64,000 nt of DNA. Source: Sthenelais limicola. Its lineage: Eukaryota; Annelida; Polychaeta; Phyllodocida; Sigalionidae. The notes below the pieces were generated by a model that was not told the origin of the DNA, ran no database searches, and saw only the letters and a program-made list of their open reading frames with translations. The DNA lies in NCBI GenBank assembly GCA_942159475.1, contig OW804094.1, positions 49,782,966 through 49,846,965 on the forward strand, read 5' to 3'. Position numbers and translations under genes: made by a program. This document shows, piece by piece, positions 45,529 through 57,600 of the stretch. The first letter of the stretch is position 1; every line of letters starts with the position of its first letter.

Positions 45529-45838
45529 TGGGCGATTAGAACCTGATGTTGTAGAGGGGCCGGGTGTATGCGTTCTTAGGGACCAACCAAGGCCGAAGGC
45601 CGAGGTTGGTCCCTAAGAACGCATACACCCGGTCCCCGCTACAACGGAAGGGTCTAATTGCTTTAGTCTCACAGACACGGCCACCCCCCGCTCAGCTGGG
45701 CGATTAGAACCTGTAGTTGTAGCGGGGGTTTGTTGTCTGTTTGCTTAGGGACCCCACCGAGGCGAAAGCCGAGGTGGGTCCCGGGCAAACAGACAACGAA
45801 CCCCCGCTACAACTGAAGGTTCTAATTGCTTTAGTCTC
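45529..45838. repeat. two tandem long palindromes
   Basis: Unit 1 (45529-45670) and unit 2 (45698-45838) both start GGGCGATTAGAACCTG and end GGTTCTAATTGCTTTAGTCTC or nearly so. In each, arms of about 55 bp flank a short loop (GGCCGAAGGCC in one, GGCGAAAGCC in the other). The arms differ between units by compensating changes, so each unit stays self-complementary. Confidence 0.85.
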
Positions 45839-47099
45839 GAATTGTTGGGATCCTCCATCACTTCCAATTTATCAACACACATATTACACATATTACAACA
45901 ACCTATGTAGCAGACCCGCGGTCACCCACCGCGGTCAACCATTACGTCATGTCATGCCTCGCTGGTCAGACCACTCTCTCTCCCTCCCTTACCAAACACG
46001 CACCGTGGTCAACAGTGCCCAGAAACCAGGATTATAAAGTTAGTTCCCAGTTATTAACCGTAACTGAGAAGGACAGAGTGTCAAACCTCTCCTATACGAT
46101 GGTCTTTGTTAGTTTGGTATGAAATGGATTGTACAATTTTGCTGTGACTTACTTGTTGCTATATTCAAACAAGCTATAAATCAGTACAGTGATTTGACGC
46201 CTACTGCGCTAATGGCTTTCCCTGTCATGGAGCAGGCGTCATAACAGGATTATAACGGTATTTTGAGGTTTGAACTGAGAGGATAGCCTACGATTGGAAG
46301 AACTTTATCAACTCTGAGCCTAGACTGTTGAAACCATTTCATGAATGAACTTTGTGGAATTCGTCAATTTTATGTGATCTGGCAAAGAGATTCATAACAG
46401 TTGCGAATATATATGTCCATGTTATAATATGCTAGCAACGTATATATCACTACATGAATGCATTCTTATTAACTATGAGGAGGTCTAAGCTTACACGGAA
46501 CAAGAGAATGGAGAGACTGCTGCATGAGACATATATGCCAAACATTAGATGAGTACAGATTAACAACAATTGTCTAAATGACGAAATAAAAACACAGTCG
46601 TCTATTCTGCGCTAGCTATAGGGACTGGTAGTACGAGAGAAAAATACTAATATCCTACGACTAATCACTTAATGTAATGACTAGTATTTTCTATCAGAGT
46701 GTTCAGAGAATCATTATTCAGAGAAAGCCGAAACCGGATAAATAAACTAAAACAAGCATTGCCTTTCAGGCTTACTCTGAGACTGACATCGATACAGCCA
46801 AGGTTCCCTAAAGACGTAGCAGATGTGCATATGGATCGGGAAGGTATACCTCCAGTTAAAGGGGGCTGGGAATATTAATGGACTTGTATGCTTCCTGCTG
46901 CTACACTCTAAGAAATAATCATTTTCTCTGTTTCAATCAAAGATACATTCTCAGCTATAAACATACCTACAATATATAGGCAAAAGCACATGAGGGACGA
47001 TCTGTGGTCCCATATTTCCCGCGGGCGTAGCACTTTTGCATTTATTATCACCTTTATAGAGGTTGTTACAATACGTTTACCTATATTTAAGCTAAAAAT
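45839..47099. other. no gene recognised
   Basis: A 98-codon plus frame (45741-46037) largely continues out of the palindrome and has no motif. Otherwise empty. Confidence 0.4.
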
Positions 47100-47470
47100 G
47101 GTTGGAATTCGATGAAAATCGATGCCCTAAACACGGCCCCTCCCACCTGAGCTTGCTTATAGTTCCGGGTCTTTGCTATCGGTAAATATCAATGCGCACA
47201 TGATCTGCCGGGTTGCGAGAAGGCCTGCAAAATGTAGTTCTATTTTGAATCGCTATTTCTCTTAATTTTCGGTTAATTACGATTATTAAAACATGAATAA
47301 GATTTAAAATATTTAATAAGATAAATGTCGTTCAGATTGATATTTAAATTCCTGTACTTTTCGCGTTTCAACTCCGGGTTTTTCACCGACTCGAGTCTCA
47401 TAGAACTAGCTCGTCTAGATCTAAGCTGTAAGTCAATCGATCAAGATGCAGAATAAATTGTAAGTTTCAC
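47100..47470 (+). promoter_or_regulatory. possible promoter and short first exon
   Basis: Relatively CpG-containing stretch ending in AAGATGCAGAATAAATT|GTAAGT, where an ATG lies 14 bases before a consensus donor. No second exon was identified. A weak suggestion only. Confidence 0.2.
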
Positions 47471-48070
47471 AGCTGTCTACAGCTTTAAATTGTTGATATT
47501 CTTTAGGAAAATCGCATTTTTACATATGATTCTTTGATTAAACTTTTCATTTGAAGTTCCTAGATTCATTATTTCGAGAGAAAATCGGGAAAACGATCGA
47601 CGGTACCGGGAGGAAGCGAGGCATAGGGCTGTCAGCAGCCACACTCACTTACGCACGCCGATCTATGTGATCATTTTGTTTTCATGATCATTCCTTTCAC
47701 AGCTTGAAATCTTTTTGAAATACAAGTAATGCTTCGGTAAAGGTTAGGCTTCGATCAACATGGAACAATCTTAGTGTATTTCCTTTATTTGATCAGAATT
47801 TTCCATGACACCCTCAGTACCATAACTAAGCACACCGATCTAGGTCCACCGATCATTTTGTTGACAGTTGCTTGCTCTCACAAGCGCCTTCAGCGGTGGT
47901 TAGTTTCTACCTACACCTATGATCGATTATAAGGTAAACTAAATAGAGAATATAAGTTACTCATTTATTTTCCTTTATCTATGATCGATTAATATTATGC
48001 GTATTTTTTGTGCAGAAGGAATTATTTAGATTGAAATATAAAAAAACCATCGGGACTATTTTGTTCATTA

Positions 48071-48120
48071 GGTGCGGGTAATACGGCGGGGAGCGGGTAA
48101 TACGGCGGCCGTATTACCCC
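48071..48120. repeat. GGTAATACGGCGG repeat and palindrome
   Basis: GCGGGTAATACGGCGG occurs twice, the second copy continuing into its reverse complement (CCGTATTACCCC), making a tight hairpin. Confidence 0.6.
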
Positions 48121-48579
48121 CTCTCTTTGATATGACGACCAGTGCTTAAGCCAATGGGCGTATCATACCAACCTCTAGAAAGGTATAATAAAATTACTAA
48201 CTCAACGATACTAACTCAACAGATTAAAGTCCACATACTTTCAGGCAATACCACTTTACATGCAAGAGCATGGCGCGATCGATTGATAATTGTATGTTTT
48301 TAAAATATGTCATGTTTTTAGAAAATGTTTCTGACACTTGCAAGGAATGAACGGGATATTTAAAATGTACATAATATGTGCAAACATATATCTGATATGA
48401 ATTCTCTTGTACAGATGAGTAACGCGACTTAGCATGCTACTATGGATCAGATCATTTTTTGTGATAATATCGAGTGAAATGAACTTAGAATTTATACTCT
48501 ACTTATAATTTGTATTAATTCTTCCTGATTTTTCTCTAACTGAACTTCGATGGAATGTAATTTAAAACAGTAATTCAGG

Positions 48580-48660
48580 CTATTCTGGAAATATTCGTAC
48601 TGATGTGTGGAAATGTCTATGTCCTGAATAAAATATTTTCAAAATCAAATCAACGAAATG
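48580..48660 (+). mobile_element. LINE 3' end, plus orientation
   Basis: GTCCTGAATAAAATATTTTC followed by AAAATCAAATCAACG matches the 3' terminus of the 23.3-kb LINE. The upstream body is not recognisable. Confidence 0.5.
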
Positions 48661-49140
48661 AACTAAAATGAGTGTAAATAACGACTTCTTCGTCAAAATG
48701 TTACCAGATGTTCAATGTTCATGGAGCCACCTTTAGACAAATGAATTGCATGGAGAATCAAAATATAGCTATAACCTATATGGGTACCTGTATCGAACCT
48801 CTCCTATATTCGTAATGGTTACATTTGATACTCCATCCAAATGTGAGCTATATAAACGTTAACATAGATTTAAAACCCCTCAGTCACCTACCTCCTCCTG
48901 GGTGATGATAATGATCATGTAATATAACGTAATGTGATATAAAAGAAAACACAAGTAAGCATGTAAGCCTTACCCCAAGCATTAATATCCCTACTGCAAA
49001 GGCCACCAGCCCCCACCAAGTTGGTGGATAGAACTGAAATATGTCTGTTGTACTGTAATTTATCGATTGTTATGTGTAAAAATATCGATTGTTAGAAGTA
49101 GAAGATCCAGTCGGAAGACCTATCCCAGACAGAGACGAGT

Positions 49141-49474
49141 GTCATATTTGAAAAGATGAAATGAGGCTGATTCCAATGATGTTAAACATTAGGACAGACA
49201 ATAAGTATTTCTATATTTTAAGTTGGATATTTTTGAGAAATGTTTGCAATATTTTTGGGTGGACCATTACTATAGTTAAGTAGCTATAAATGTATTTTAT
49301 GGGGTGACCAAGGATGTATCTAATACACTGTCTTGGAATAAGGTCCCTGTATTCATATGACTAAACTCATATCCTAAAAATGAGAGCATTCCCCCGAAGT
49401 GATCTCGTGAATAAAATACTTTGAAAAATGTCATTTTCTACGAATTGTTACTCATTCTCCTGTAACACATCATA
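49141..49474 (+). mobile_element. TGTGATGTG MITE, left end missing
   Basis: Starts inside the left subterminal block (TCATATTTGAAAAGATGAAA) and is complete to the right end TGTAACACATCATATA. Confidence 0.85.
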
Positions 49475-50131
49475 TATAATATGTGAGGCAGTAATGCTGG
49501 TAATACTGATAAAATATAGATTATTGAGAAATAAAAATGAATGATGGATAATGTGAGCTTACATCGGCGATAGCAGCTATTGTACATGATTAAGTCAATT
49601 TTGTCTACGAAATGAGAATTGTGCAGTCTTTTATTTGATTATTGTCTAAACTGTGTATGGTAGATAACCATTGCTTCGCATGGTTTTGACCAACCTTATG
49701 TCCTCGTCAATTATATATATCATATCTCGTGGTCCTGGGTAAGACCTTAAAGTGTCTTTCTGTCTCTTTTTCCCTTCTTCTCTATCTCTATTCCCTGGGT
49801 ATGATCATAAACTGCCTCCCACTCAGCTCTCCCGCCCTTGATATAACCATATTAAATGTGTTGATAAGGGTGTGAAGCAACCAATCTCACTGACTGACTG
49901 ACTCACTCACTCACTCTCGCATCCAGCTACGACCAGAACCCAACATATGCGATCATGAATTTTATTTTTATTTTCCATAAGTATTACACCATACATAATT
50001 TAGAGCCCCACTGACATTTTGTTGTATACAATGACATATTGTCAGCAACAAAAAGTCAGTTCTAAAATATTCAACAATCCCTAGAGGGTTTGTTTTGTTC
50101 AGGACAGAGATCGGTCAACTTGGAGTCCATA

Positions 50132-50455
50132 TATGTGATGTGTTTCAGAAACGTTTTCAAAGGGTTTTTTTTCACAAGATGTATTTGTGGGAACGTTTTC
50201 ACATTTTGGGTGTTTAACGCTTATCGTAGCATGAATGCATTACCAAATTTCAGGACAGTCTATTGAATATATTCATGCATTCCAAAGGTCATCTTATAAA
50301 TATAGAATATATTTAGCTACTTTACTAGTAAATGTCCCTCCAGAAATATTGCAAACTTTTTTTTCAAAACTAGATACATCAAACATAAAATATAGAAGCA
50401 GTTCTTAGATGTCCTTCATGTTTACTATCATTGGAATCGGCTTGATCTCATCTAA
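50132..50455 (-). mobile_element. TGTGATGTG MITE, partial
   Basis: Left end ATATGTGATGTGTTTCAGAA. The terminal repeat is shortened, the internal blocks are complete in reverse orientation, and the far end stops in CTTGATCTCATCT. Confidence 0.85.
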
Positions 50456-50482
50456 ATACATAACTGACCTGACCTGTGAAAA

Positions 50483-50636
50483 ATATGTGATGTGTTTAAG
50501 GAAATTGAGTCACACGTCGCAAAAAAATGGATTTTGAGATACCATTGTATTTCAAAAGATGAGATCCAGTCGATTCTAATGAAAGTAAACAGTAGGACAT
50601 CTTATAAGTACTTCTATATTTTAAGCTTCGTATTTT
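50483..50636 (+). mobile_element. TGTGATGTG MITE, left half
   Basis: Starts ATATGTGATGTGTTTAAGGA and ends after TTCTATATTTTAAGCTTCG. It follows the copy at 50132-50455 after 27 bp. Confidence 0.85.
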
Positions 50637-51459
50637 ATTCACTTATCTGTTCCTACCATCATTGGGAGTTTTACCATGTCTGTCTACAAGTGAAAAGGCG
50701 GCAGATAAAACAAAATTCCCTTCTCGAGTAATAAAAATCTAAAGAATTTATGTTAAAGAAGAACATATTTTGGACCTAGTTGGTTTTCATCTTGTATCGA
50801 AGGTCTTGTGTTTCATACTCTAGCAACATTAGAGCCCTTCTCTGAAGAGTTATTCCTTAATCAGAGCAAGGAACCCAGATGTTGTATCTAAAAGATATTG
50901 AAGTCTATAAATTACAATAGCAAACATTGCAGAAATGTGACCAACCATCCTAATTTTGTCACCTTTTAGGTTAGAGCCGCACCTAAAATTCTCAAGATTC
51001 CGCTCGGAACAATAATATCCCTATATATGCAATTGACCTTTTGTATCAGCACCCTAAGGGGAAAACCCTGTATAAAACCCTTCCATCCTAATTCATAACG
51101 ACATGCTCCCTTCCCTATCGCACACCACGCGTGCCACAATTATAGAAATCTGCCTAGGGCTCAATATTTTTCATCTAATTAGTTTCTTTTTACATTCTTC
51201 ACCTTTGCCCTTCTCTATGTGCCTCGGGGAGAGTTGGTGTTCATTATTTAGGCTGGCACTTTATGGATTAAGATATATGAATAGTGCTGGTAGTGTATAG
51301 GGTATGACCGCTAGTAATGTGTCACTTGCTGAGTGCATAAGAGTCAGGATACTAAAGATATGGAAGGCGGGAAGAACACTCTGACAATCCCATTCTCATA
51401 ACCATATGGATTCTATAGAATCCAAGAGAAGGGAAGGCTTGAATGATTAATATATCTCG

Positions 51460-51845
51460 TATGTGATGTGTTACAGGAACATGAGTCACAAGTCGCGAAA
51501 AATGATATATTCAAAGTATTTTTCACACGATCTCTTTATTTAAAATGTTCCCTCTTAAGAGGGTTTATGTACCAAATTTCAGGACATTGTATTAAATATA
51601 TCCTTGCGATCTAATGGCCCTCGTATGTAGTATATTTAGCTACTTTACTGGCAATTGCCAACCTAGAAATATTGCAAATTTTTGTTTCAAAAATAAAAAT
51701 ATCAAACTTACAATATAAAAATACTTATTCAATGTCTTACTGTTTACTATCATTGGAATCTGCTTGATTTCATCTTTTCACATATAGGATGATATCTCAA
51801 AATACGTTTTTTTGCGACTTTGTGACTCATTTTCCTGAAACATTG
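51460..51845 (-). mobile_element. TGTGATGTG MITE, full length
   Basis: Both terminal repeats are present (TATGTGATGTGTTACAGGAA; TTTTGCGACTTTGTGACTCA..CCTGAAACAT); the last few bases of the right end are diverged. Confidence 0.9.
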
Positions 51846-52189
51846 CTTGCTAATTTTAGTCTATCCGTCTAATCATACACAAGTGCGATATATTCTCACT
51901 AGGTTGAAACGGTAGGCTATACTTCTATATACTTTCTTTGCATTTGGCCTCATCTATAAGAAGGGAACATATACATGTATACTCTATCAATAATCTGTTT
52001 GCGTAATAAAAAAACAGAGACAAATAATCATACAACAACGATTTTTGGCCGCATTGCGACCGTACAATTTCTTATACCTTACTAAACATAAAAATAGCGT
52101 TTCTTTCACATCCATAGACATATATAATTCCTAATATTACAAGCCTTACAGTATCGCATATTACACAGAGTAATTACGTGCAATGATAC

Positions 52190-52640
52190 TTTAAAAAATA
52201 TTATCATTAAATATTCCCCCATATGCCCTTTTTACTCTTTTATAAGACATTTTTTTGTCGAATGCTTGGAAACAAAAGCGCTGTGGGAAAAAATATCAGG
52301 TTTTATCGACTGTTTACTTGAACGAGAAGTCCTATCCTTATGAAACAGAACGCAGAGATCCTATTTTGTTCAAAGGATATTTTATTTTGTATAGACGTTA
52401 CAACAACAACAGTAAAATAATAAATGCGGTTATTTTGCAGGTGAAGGCTTTCATTCACAGACAAAAGCTCTTTCATAATGGTGATCTGAATTTTAAAAAC
52501 ATGTTAGCTGATTTAAAGACAAGATGTTTAACAGTAGTGTATCGAAATGAAATGTCTCCAATTGACTGCGAATCTTCCAAAACATGGAAAACATTTTTTA
52601 CTGACCAGGGCTACGAAAATATATAGTCGAACCCTGTATA
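52190..52640 (+). mobile_element. LINE C-terminal remnant (L1/Tx1-like)
   Basis: About 52205-52310 reads FVECLETKALWEKISGFID, like the C-terminal domain of L1/Tx1-type ORF2 proteins. A shifted 123-codon frame (52255-52626) then reads NAVILQVKAFIHRQKLFHNG and SSKTWKTFFTDQGYEN, matching that domain's later part. At least one frameshift; RT absent. Confidence 0.5.
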
Positions 52641-53755
52641 AATTGTCTTATTGCCGTTCCCTTTTTACCCTATTTTAGATAGGAAAAAATTGTATTCGCA
52701 GAGTGAATGTAACCACGAAGTGGTAATTCATAGGACTGACATTCCGTTCACATATTAACCAAGAAGTAGTACTCATGAGAAGGTATTTGTAACTCTCAGA
52801 AGAGAAACATATATATCTTTACTACAAATCAGGCATGTATTTTCGCAGGAAAAAAAGGAAGAGCAACGGTTCATCGTTGTTGCTCAAACCAAAATATAGT
52901 AGAGAAGTGTGAGTATGCTAGGAAACTTGTTCTCAGTGTTCTTGTATACCGCTTTTATTCTTTAGTGAAATAAAGTAACAGAATAATCAGATATATACAT
53001 GGAAAGACGAGAGGATATGATGTTAATTTTGATGTTACCTGTCCTGGAAGATGCCATGGTAGTGTCTTTACATTTGCTGGAAGCATGTTCCAGACTCGTG
53101 GTCTTTGGGTATGCGGAGATCTTAACAATTTATCAGATTTAGGGTTTGTTTGAATTAAATTAATTCCTTCAGTTAATCTCATAGCTTGAGGCATTTCTTG
53201 AGTTTTTGAAGGAGAATCTTTAAATGTAAACATCACTTTTTGAATAGCAATGTCTCCTTTTCCCCCCAAATTTGATAATATTGAGATGGTTCCGCATATC
53301 TTCAAGGTTAACTCTTGTTCATACACCAGTCTGACAGCTCTAAAAACCTTAGTATATTAGTGTTCACCCATTCGAAACCGCTGCTTTTATTAATGTCAAT
53401 TGTTTTTAGATAATCACTAACTAGTTTTTCAGAGATGTGAATCCTAGTTGTTACAATATTTGTATCATCCCTACCTCTTAGATAATTTCCAAAATTGTCT
53501 CCTGCCATAAATAGCAGTCTCTCCCATCCTTTTGTATAAGACGTTCAGGGTTTTACAAGCATCTTAGTCAGAGATTATCCTGTGTTCATGATCTATCAGG
53601 TAGGTTATCTTCTTTTTTATTGAGCAGGCAGTTTACTACTCTCTTCCAAAATTCCTTGTTACTGCAACAACAGGAGTTTAACGTACTATGAATGTATGCT
53701 CTCTTGACCCCTCTGACTAATCTTGCTGCTACAGCTCTTGCTCGTGCAGCTTTAA

Positions 53756-54203
53756 GGCTGCGTTTCCACTGGCTCGCTCTTTTGAACCGCTCATGGCCCG
53801 CTCTTTTTTATTATCTTGAGCGCATAACAAGCGAAAATTGAGCGAAACCAGAGCGATCCAGTGGAATCGGTTCCTGCGCTCTCTGTACGCTCTAAAAAGT
53901 GGCTATGTGCGCTTCTTTAGAAGAGCGCAGGACGTTGCGCTCATATCTGCCGTGTTTGATATGAGCGCAGCAACACAACGCTCTTTCTGCCTGTTAAACA
54001 AGCGGACCAAGAGCGCAGTGAGAGCGCACAAACGCATTTACTATTGGTTTCATACAGGAAACAAGCGGACCAGTAGAATCGCTCTGCGCTTGTATTGCGC
54101 TAAAAATATAAGCGGACATAGAGCAAATAAAAAGCACACTATAAAGAAGCGAAGCAAGAGCGAGCAGTGAGCACAGATAGAAGCGAACCAGTGGGATCCC
54201 ACC
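53756..54203. mobile_element. TTAA-flanked MITE 1 (CCACTGG type)
   Basis: Left end GGCTGCGTTTCCACTGGCTC and right end CGAACCAGTGGGATCCCACC, with TTAA directly outside both (53752-53755 and 54204-54207). TTAA duplications are typical of piggyBac and Kolobok. The interior is full of GAGCGCA/TGCGCTC words; its 110-codon frame is not a gene. Confidence 0.8.
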
Positions 54204-54207
54204 TTAA

Positions 54208-54440
54208 AGGTGGGATCCCACTGGTTTGCTTGTATCTGCGCTCATTGCTTGCTCTTGAGAGCGCACAAACGCATTTGCTATTGATTTCATATAGGAAACA
54301 AGCGCACCAGTAGAATCGCTCTGCGCTTGTATTGCGCTAAAAATATTAGCCGATGAAGAGCAAATGACAAGCGCAATATAAACAAGCGCAGCAAGAGCGA
54401 GCAATGAGCGCAGATACAAGCGAGCCAGTGGGATCCCACC
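54208..54440. mobile_element. TTAA-flanked MITE 2 (CCACTGG type)
   Basis: AGGTGGGATCCCACTGG at the left, CCAGTGGGATCCCACC at the right. It shares the TTAA at 54204-54207 with MITE 1; the outer flank is TTTA. The interior matches the right portion of MITE 1 (CACAAACGCATTTGCTATTG, AATCGCTCTGCGCTTGTATT). Confidence 0.8.
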
Positions 54441-54705
54441 TTTAGTTCTATCTTCAGGCATATTTGGTCTATTTGCAATACACATAGTCTATCGCGTTCC
54501 CAGGTAGCTCTCAAACATTCCCTATTTAGCAAGAGCTTACCTCTATGTACAATAGTGTGAGGCATTATAGGGCAGTTAGTAAGGACCATACTTCACCAGT
54601 AGTGGAGTTATTTCCCCAATTCAGGCCATCGTTCAACTCATTACAAAATAACTCCAATTCATTCCAATTGAGTGTTTCATATTTCCTGGCATACACCTTT
54701 TCATC

Positions 54706-54937
54706 ATGTGATGTGTTACAGAAAAATGAGTCATGAATCACAGAATTGTTATTTACAAGGTGTTTTATTCAAAAGATGACTTTGTGGGAATGTTTTCATT
54801 TTTTAGGAAGCTTAACGCTTTTTGTAGCATAAATGAATGTACCAAATGTCAGGACAGTCTAGTAATTATATTCATGGATATCGAAGGTCATATGATGATA
54901 TCTCAAATTCATTTCCTGTGATTTGTGACAGCACATA
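54706..54937 (-). mobile_element. TGTGATGTG MITE, internally deleted
   Basis: Left end ATGTGATGTGTTACAGAAAA. The middle is missing between GGTCATATGATG and ATATCTCAAATTCAT. The right end is degenerate. Confidence 0.8.
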
Positions 54938-54939
54938 TA

Positions 54940-55907
54940 TATACATGTTCGTATTCCGAGATTTTCAAAGACTTTTAATGGTATGGTATAAACTCTATTT
55001 CCAGTGTTTTACTTTTAATATGTGTCTAACTAGGGGGGAGGAGGTAGGCTCTGCTACTGCAGTACTCCTGATTACTGCCTGGTTCTATACTACTACCAGT
55101 TAATAAAAACGATGTTAGATAGTCCAATAATTTTATTACAGGTGTTGGTTTGACCTTGAGGGATCTTGATTAATAGTCTGATTGATTAAACTAGAGGGGG
55201 AACTCTTCTCATCAGACACCAGCTACGTTCTATAAAGTCTAGGTAGAGTTCAGGTATCGAGAAACGAAGGCTGACATTTTTTTTCCATTCAGAATCGATG
55301 TTTCTGTATGGATATTTGTTGTATTTTAAACAAAACTGTTAAGGGGACGTCGTTGTTGTTTGATACTAGGTATCACAAAAATATATGATCAAAGGTAATT
55401 ATGGGTCTCTTGGAAGAACTGTGAGGGCACAGATAGAGTAATATCCTTTTTCCTATTGATGTAATTTGCATGGCATGCATTCAATGACCGATTTAAAGTG
55501 TAATTAACAGTTAGATAAAGACCATCGTAAATAGTAACATACTTTTTAAAAGCAATCTTAAATTTAAAATTTCTTGTAAATGTTTACGATATCTTAAACC
55601 CATATACAACGCTCTTATATTTAAAATGTATTCGTACGATTTTTTGTATGAAAAAACCCCCAGGTTACCCCAGGTTAAACGGTAGTACAATAAATGGAAA
55701 CAATTTATCCCCAGAAAATCCATGTTCCAGTTCCATAGCAAAATACAAATATAGTTACTATCTCCTTGGAGGCTTTGAGGTTTTCTCCCAATATTCTCAA
55801 GTCTGCTGAGTACAATCCTAAACTGTAAGCTCGTTTACTAGCTATCGCCCAGACTTGAGATTAAATAGGCAAGATGCACAAAGCACGCTGCCTCGTTCTC
55901 AGAGTAA
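54940..55907. other. no gene recognised
   Basis: No supported feature; the 76-codon minus frame at 55511-55741 has no motif. Confidence 0.4.
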
Positions 55908-56066
55908 AATGTGGTGTGTTCCAGGAAAATGAGTCACAAGTCGCAAAAAATGGATTTGAGATATCATCATATTTAAAAAGATGGGATAAAGTTGATTCCA
56001 ATGACAGCAAACAGCAGGACATCTAATAAGTATTTCTATATTTTTAGTTTGATATTTAAAAAAAAT
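55908..56066 (+). mobile_element. TGTGATGTG MITE, left half
   Basis: Starts TGTGGTGTGTTCCAGGAAAA and runs to TTTTTAGTTTGATATTT, then passes into a purine satellite, as in the copy at 2057. Confidence 0.85.
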
Positions 56067-56099
56067 CCAAACTTGAAATCCGGCAAAACAATAAAGGGA

Positions 56100-56250
56100 T
56101 GAGAAAGACAGCAGAGGGGAGAGGGGAGAGTGGAGAGGGGAAAGAATAGATAGGCTTTGTGCCCTAAGCAGGGGTGAGATGAGAATGTTGGGAGAGGGGA
56201 GAGGGGAGAGGGGAGAAGGGAGGGGGAGAGGGGAGAAGGGAGAGGGGTTT
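56100..56250 (+). repeat. GAGAGGG satellite
   Basis: Repeats of GAGAGGG/GAGAAGGG interrupted by TTTGTGCCCTA, which occurs twice, and GGGGTGAGATGAGAA resembling the 48-bp unit. Confidence 0.8.
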
Positions 56251-56536
56251 GTGCCCTATCACTCTTCCTCCAAGTTTCTTCTTCGTCTCCTGTCATGCCC
56301 CGATCTCATACCTTAAGTGGCGAAAAAAAATCCCCACTTAATTTGAATCGTCACATAAGATAATTGTACTGATTATCCACTGATTTCTATATAAAACACT
56401 TATGCAAAAGTATATTGAAGCAGACGCTTCAGCATCGACACGAATTATAAAACATATTCGACTTTGTTCAAGTAAATGGGTCACAGACATTTTTTTTTAT
56501 CCATCCATTTTAGCTCTAATGGGAGCGATTACCGCT

Positions 56537-56979
56537 AAATGTTTTAGGAAAATGGGTCACAACTCGCAAAAATGATATTTTCCAAAGTGATTTACTCACA
56601 AGATCCCTTTGTTGGAATGTTTTGATTGTTCAGGTGCCCAGCGCATTGAAGTCAGATAAATTGATGTACCAACTTTCAAGATGGTGTATTATATATCCCC
56701 ATGCGTTTCGAAGCTAATTCTATGGAGTACATTTAGTTACTTTACGGATAATTGTTCACTCAGAAACCTTTTTTTAAAAAAAATATCATTCGTAAGAAAC
56801 AAACAACAACTTTATTACATCCTTCACCAGAATCATCATTTACCGAACGACCAAGATCGATATACAGCGATAACTCCCCTCTCTACTATAAAAATATCAA
56901 ACATAAATTATAGAAATACTTCTGAAAGGTCCTTAATGTCTACCATCATTGGAATCCACTTGATCCCATCTTTTCAAAT
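56537..56979 (-). mobile_element. TGTGATGTG MITE with internal insertion
   Basis: The left terminal repeat is degenerate (GTTTTAGGAAAATGGGTCAC). Middle blocks are present. About 90 bp of foreign sequence (56795-56885) sits in the middle. The far end stops at TCTTTTCAAATA, where the next copy starts. Confidence 0.8.
56795..56885 (+). mobile_element. retroelement tail scrap inside MITE
   Basis: Contains AATCATCATTTACC and CGATATACAGCGATAACTCC, matching 2750-2805 downstream of the hammerhead-like motif. Confidence 0.5.
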
Positions 56980-57135
56980 ATGTGATCAATATGTTTCAGG
57001 AAAATGACTCACAAGTCACCAAAACTGAATTTTGAGATACCATTATATTTGAGACGAGGGGATCAAGCAGAGTCTAATGATAGTAAATAGTAAGAGACCT
57101 AACAAGTATTTCTATATTTTAAGTTTGTTATTTTG
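56979..57135 (+). mobile_element. TGTGATGTG MITE, left half
   Basis: Starts TATGTGATCAATATGTTTCAGG and ends at TATTTTAAGTTTGTTATTTT. It begins exactly where the preceding copy breaks, as expected if inserted at its TA. Confidence 0.8.
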
Positions 57136-57199
57136 CAACACCAATTCCACACCAAACAGTCCACCAGCAACCTCTCAATGTCGGTCATTACTCCTTTTA

Positions 57200-57600
57200 G
57201 CTGCAATTCCACAGGATAGCTTGTATATGAACCCTTGGTCCGCTATTAGTTTGCTTGTACATATTGTGCTTTTCTTTTGCTCTTCATTCGCTTTTATTAA
57301 TAGCGCAGTACAAGCACAGCAATTCTATACTGGTGTGCTTGTTTCCTTATGAAATCAATAGCAAGTTCCTTGGTCTGCTCTCACTGCACTATTAGACTGC
57401 TACTAAAAGATATGGAAAGAACGTCATGTTGTTGTGCTCAAATCAAACACATCAGATATTAGCACAACTTTCAAAAGAACCGCCAACATCAAATTTTAAG
57501 TGCACTCTGTGTTCACTTGTTAGGTGCTTGGGAAATAAAAAGAGCAGACCATGAGCAAACCATGAGCGGGCCAAAAGAGTGATCCAGTGGAATCTCAGCC
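57200..57600. mobile_element. CCACTGG-type MITE, diverged copy
   Basis: GCTGCAATTCCACAGG at the left pairs with CCAGTGGAATCTCAGC at the right. The interior keeps the TAGCGCAGTACAAGC and CCATGAGCGGGCC words of the 53.7-kb copies. The flanks are TTTA and TAAC, so the TTAA is not kept intact. Confidence 0.65.

Larger units (their letters stand above)
52960..54690 (-). mobile_element. LINE remnant interrupted by two MITEs
   Basis: Minus strand in order: a segment reading NRECLRATWERDRLCVLQ (about 54440-54520), the MITE pair, linker AARLVRGVKRAYIHS and NKEFWKRVVNCLLNKK (53580-53755), RT entry SDYLKTIDINKSSG (about 53385-53430), then after a deletion of most of the RT a C-terminal SPHTQRPRVWNMLPANVK (about 53060-53120). 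Joining across the MITEs is inferred from matching LINE order on both sides. Confidence 0.65.

Noticed and set aside
45529..45838. Transcription terminators or attenuators
   Set aside because: The hairpins are far too long, lack U tracts and occur as a repeated unit in transposon-rich eukaryotic DNA.
53838..54589. 93- to 110-codon frames on both strands
   Set aside because: They lie in TTAA-flanked MITEs with repeated GAGCGCA words; no protein motif.
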